Source of the DNA: Candidatus Methylomirabilota bacterium
GTDB lineage: Bacteria; Methylomirabilota; Methylomirabilia; Methylomirabilales; CSP1-5
Assembly (NCBI GenBank): GCA_022615475.1
Contig: JAKEGQ010000293.1
Span: 1 to 7,677, forward strand
Reading direction: 5' to 3'
DNA length: 7,677 bases
This document shows, piece after piece, positions 6,169 to 7,677 of the stretch. How positions within the stretch are numbered: the first letter of the stretch is position 1; each line of letters begins with the position of its first letter. The notes beneath the pieces were generated by a model that was not told the DNA's origin, did no database searches, and saw only the letters and a program-made list of their open reading frames with translations. A program made the translations under genes and the position numbers.

Positions 6169-6657
6169 TTATGGGAATCTAGCCGGTTGAAAGGGCGCAT
6201 AGACACCCTTTTCAAAGGTGTAACACTTCTTGACTACGTTGAAATCTGTAATGCACCAGTAGAAGGGCCAGTGGATCTGCGTACACCAGCCGATGGTGTC
6301 TGCCGGTGGGAACTTGGAACCTTTCTGTACCGGCTTGAAGTGCTTACAGTCCCAGCAGACATGGCCCGTGTCCCGACTCCTCTCCGGCGTAAGAATCGAA
6401 GCCAGGTATTGTTCAGGCGTTACTTTGGCCTCCGCCATGGTCCCCTCCTTTGTCTTCTCGACACCAGGTTTCGGAACGGCGACGGGGACCGGGGGTACAG
6501 CGGCCTTGGCAACCGGCGCCTTGACCCCCTCCTTCGGGGCTACAGTGCGCCCTCTGCGGGCAGCCGGTTTGGCCCCTTTAGCCTTGGGCCCCTTCTTGGG
6601 TGCTTTTGCCCGAGCAGGCCGACCCCCCTCCGCCCCCCTGCCTTTCGGCTTGGGCAT
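6169..6657 (-). CDS. Small five-Cys protein (GRE Fe-S subunit-like) with optional Lys/Ala/Pro-rich tail
   Basis: The long form is 162 aa from ATG 6657 (AGGAG about 10 bp upstream). Residues 1-73 are a low-complexity Lys/Ala/Pro/Gly tail like bacterial histone H1-like tails. Residues 74-162 are a compact domain with Cys at 101, 104, 125, 135 and 145: a CWDC start, GWC, WCITDF, and KKCYTF at the end. An in-frame ATG at 6438 (residue 74) has a better ribosome site, AAAGGAGGGG, and would give an 89-aa protein consisting of just the Cys domain. The C-x2-C ... C-x2-F layout resembles the small HiPIP-like [4Fe-4S] subunits of glycyl radical enzymes (BssB/BssC). That is recall of pattern, not an alignment; zinc binding is the alternative. 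It starts 20 bp after the 161-aa gene, in one operon. Sure of the gene, moderate on the domain, unsure which start is used. Confidence 0.82.
   Translation of the reverse strand: MPKPKGRGAEGGRPARAKAPKKGPKAKGAKPAARRGRTVAPKEGVKAPVAKAAVPPVPVAVPKPGVEKTKEGTMAEAKVTPEQYLASILTPERSRDTGHVCWDCKHFKPVQKGSKFPPADTIGWCTQIHWPFYWCITDFNVVKKCYTFEKGVYAPFQPARFP
6426..6454 (-). promoter_or_regulatory. Internal ribosome binding site and start inside the five-Cys gene
   Basis: Within the reading frame, AAAGGAGGGG lies just before ACC and ATG 6438. This is stronger than the site used by the upstream ATG at 6657. It falls exactly at the border between the Lys/Ala/Pro tail and the cysteine domain. It could therefore be the true start of the Fe-S-like protein or give a second, tail-less product. 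Confidence 0.55.
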
Positions 6658-6677
6658 CTATGGCTCGCTCCTATTTC

Positions 6678-7163
6678 TCACCAATCCTTCACTTCACGCT
6701 TCTTCAGCTTCTCCTGATACTCCTGCCATACCTCGGGAGAGAGCTTCTGGATATCCCACTTGTACGGGAAGCTTCCAGCTATGCCGGCGGACGGCGGCTG
6801 AGGACGCCATCCGCGCACGGGCCTGCCCCGTATGCTGAACTTCACCATGTCGGCCTTACCCAGGAGGAAATGCCTGGGTATGCACTCGAAGGGCGCTGTC
6901 TTGCCAGCGGTACCCGGCCTGTAGTTCACATAGCCTTCCAATGGCTTATCCGCATACAGGGGCATCTTGTCTGGCTTCTCGCCGGGCCTCTCCTCCGGGC
7001 CTTTGTACATGTGGCCCTGAATCATGTAGATGTAATAGACAGTGCCACATTCTGCACAGTTGACCTTGCCTTCCCAGTTCCAGAAGCAGTAGGGGTCTAA
7101 GTAATTCACGGTGTTGCAGGGTTTTCCCCCCTTCTCCTTCTTGCACCAGATGATATCCGCCAT
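6678..7163 (-). CDS. Cys-rich protein of 161 aa, putative metal-binding
   Basis: 161 aa from ATG at 7163, preceded by GAAGGAGGGAG, a very strong ribosome site. A TTG at 7193 would add ten residues and overlap that site, so it is rejected. The N-terminal third holds C7, C16, C26, C36 and C39 (CAEC). The spacing C-x8-C ... C-x2-C suggests a zinc ribbon or a cluster site. C94 is separate. The middle is Lys/Pro/Gly-rich; the end is helical and charged (SPEVWQEYQEKLKKREVKDW). There are many aromatic residues (CFWNWEG, YYIYMIQ). No signal peptide is present. The family is not recognised. It is the first complete gene after the CoA-transferase and lies 20 bp before the five-Cys gene, so the two probably function together, for instance as small metal-containing subunits. 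Confidence 0.87.
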   Translation of the reverse strand: MADIIWCKKEKGGKPCNTVNYLDPYCFWNWEGKVNCAECGTVYYIYMIQGHMYKGPEERPGEKPDKMPLYADKPLEGYVNYRPGTAGKTAPFECIPRHFLLGKADMVKFSIRGRPVRGWRPQPPSAGIAGSFPYKWDIQKLSPEVWQEYQEKLKKREVKDW

Positions 7164-7184
7164 GCCACTCCCTCCTTCGTGAGC

Positions 7185-7212
7185 TGTCAGCAATCAGCAG
7201 TCAGCCATCAGC
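7185..7212. repeat. Four 7-bp tandem repeats (nnTCAGC)
   Basis: TGTCAGC, AATCAGC, AGTCAGC and CATCAGC stand in perfect register, with TCAGC constant and two variable bases. The run begins 22 bp upstream of the 161-aa ATG, just behind its ribosome site, and borders the hairpin to its right. The regular heptad spacing looks like a dispersed intergenic repeat rather than a protein site. Confidence 0.6.
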
Positions 7213-7217
7213 TTCTA

Positions 7218-7269
7218 GACGGGAGACTGGAGACTCGAGACTGGCGTCTCCGGTCTCCGATCTCCCGTC
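7218..7269. repeat. Long imperfect hairpin with internal GGAGACT repeats
   Basis: The arms 7218-7241 and 7246-7269 are complementary except for two 2-base interruptions and enclose a 4-base loop. The left arm is itself built of three near-copies of GGAGACT. No T-run follows on the minus strand, so it is not a normal terminator. Lying between the CoA-transferase stop and the 161-aa gene, it could stabilise or process the operon mRNA, or be a REP-like dispersed element. Confidence 0.65.
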
Positions 7270-7284
7270 CCCGGTCTTCGGCTG

Positions 7285-7677
7285 TTAGATCCAGGCCTTG
7301 TTATACCACCCTTCAATCTTGCTGAGTGGATAGCCGAGCCAGTCACGGTAGATCTTGACATTATCGCCACCCACCGGCCGCCAGATCCAGTTGGTTCGCC
7401 GGGGGGTCTTGGTCATCATCCCCGTGCTGTGGCCGCTCTGCATCAGGACATCGCCGAAGAGGGGGTCCTCCAACCACCTGAGGGTCCCCCTTTCCCGCAT
7501 GTGCCCGGCCTCGTAAACCTCCCGGTGGTTCATGACGGGCGCGGCCAGGATGCCGGCGTCGGTCAGGGTCTTGACGACTTGTGACCTGGTCTTATCGGCG
7601 GCCCACTTCTCGAGGGCAGTGTAGATCTCGACCTGAGCCAGGGCCTCGACCCTGTCCTTGTGCGCCTTGTACTTGTC
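7285..7677 (-). CDS. Family III (CaiB/BaiF) CoA-transferase, C-terminal part
   Basis: Partial gene: the frame is open from the right edge and ends with TAG at 7285, giving 130 residues of the C-terminus. Diagnostic is the stretch 'TLTDAGILAAPVMNHREVYE' near visible residues 38-57, followed by RGTL.WLEDP..GDVLMQSG, and an end 'GGDNVKIYRDWLGYPLSKIEGW'. This matches the usual CaiB/BaiF close (D.AGI.AAPV....E...D......G......HP..G....PG.P......P.....GEHN.EIY...LG.S..EI). These enzymes move CoA between carboxylic acids through a catalytic Asp in the N-terminal part, which is outside the window. The acid used cannot be read from this end. BbsE/BbsF of anaerobic toluene breakdown belong to the same family. 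It precedes the Cys-rich genes by about 120 bp on the same strand. Confidence 0.85.
   Translation of the reverse strand, partial: DKYKAHKDRVEALAQVEIYTALEKWAADKTRSQVVKTLTDAGILAAPVMNHREVYEAGHMRERGTLRWLEDPLFGDVLMQSGHSTGMMTKTPRRTNWIWRPVGGDNVKIYRDWLGYPLSKIEGWYNKAWI

Noticed and set aside
5980..6838. Plus-strand frames of 245 and 181 aa
   Set aside because: They lie opposite the Cys-rich operon genes, show low-complexity Pro/Arg/Ser content and have no recognisable domain. The minus-strand genes have good ribosome sites.
7164..7193. TTG start for the 161-aa gene, ten residues longer
   Set aside because: The extra codons span the strong AAGGAGG ribosome site that serves ATG 7163.
7218..7269. Long hairpin as an intrinsic terminator of the CoA-transferase gene
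   Set aside because: No T-run follows the stem on the minus strand. Downstream genes have no visible promoter of their own.
7185..7269. CRISPR array
   Set aside because: The repeat units are 7-8 bp and directly adjacent, without spacers of constant length, and no cas gene is nearby.

Overview
The window is GC-rich bacterial DNA. Essentially all convincing genes lie on the minus strand, so transcription runs from right to left. Short gaps, strong AGGAGG-type ribosome sites and gene overlaps point to operons. No phage, transposase, CRISPR or stable-RNA gene is visible. Nothing fixes the taxon. A GC-rich soil, sediment or subsurface bacterium with anaerobic CoA-thioester metabolism is my inference from the gene families.

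Right part (about 5445-7677), in transcription order. First comes the C-terminal piece of a family III (CaiB/BaiF) CoA-transferase. An intergenic repeat/hairpin block follows. Then come a 161-aa cysteine-rich protein, a small five-cysteine protein with an optional histone-like Lys/Ala/Pro tail, and two unrecognised proteins of 100 and 139 aa with overlapping ends. A clear stem-loop plus T-run terminator (about 5298-5343) closes this unit.

Middle part (1788-5256) is a second unit: a metallo-beta-lactamase-fold hydrolase fused to TPR repeats, a 57-aa CPKC mini-protein, and a 669-aa single-chain fusion of a MoxR-type AAA+ ATPase with a VWA/MIDAS domain. A highly structured GC-rich segment and a terminator-like T-run end it. 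Pairs of MoxR ATPase and VWA protein usually activate or mature metal- or cofactor-dependent enzymes (NorQ/NorD, CbbQ/CbbO, BchI/BchD). AAA+ proteins are also encoded with benzylsuccinate synthase (BssE/TutH). With small Cys-rich proteins resembling the Fe-S subunits of glycyl radical enzymes and a CoA-transferase alongside, the window could be the accessory end of an anaerobic substrate-activation locus whose catalytic subunit lies to the right. This is a hypothesis: no catalytic subunit is in view.

Left part (1-1591) looks functionally unrelated: a 58-aa CPACDACP protein, a roughly 380-bp stretch with one doubtful plus-strand ORF, a secreted DUF1080-domain protein, a near-perfect palindrome, and the N-terminal part of a glyoxalase-like (VOC superfamily) protein that runs off the left edge.
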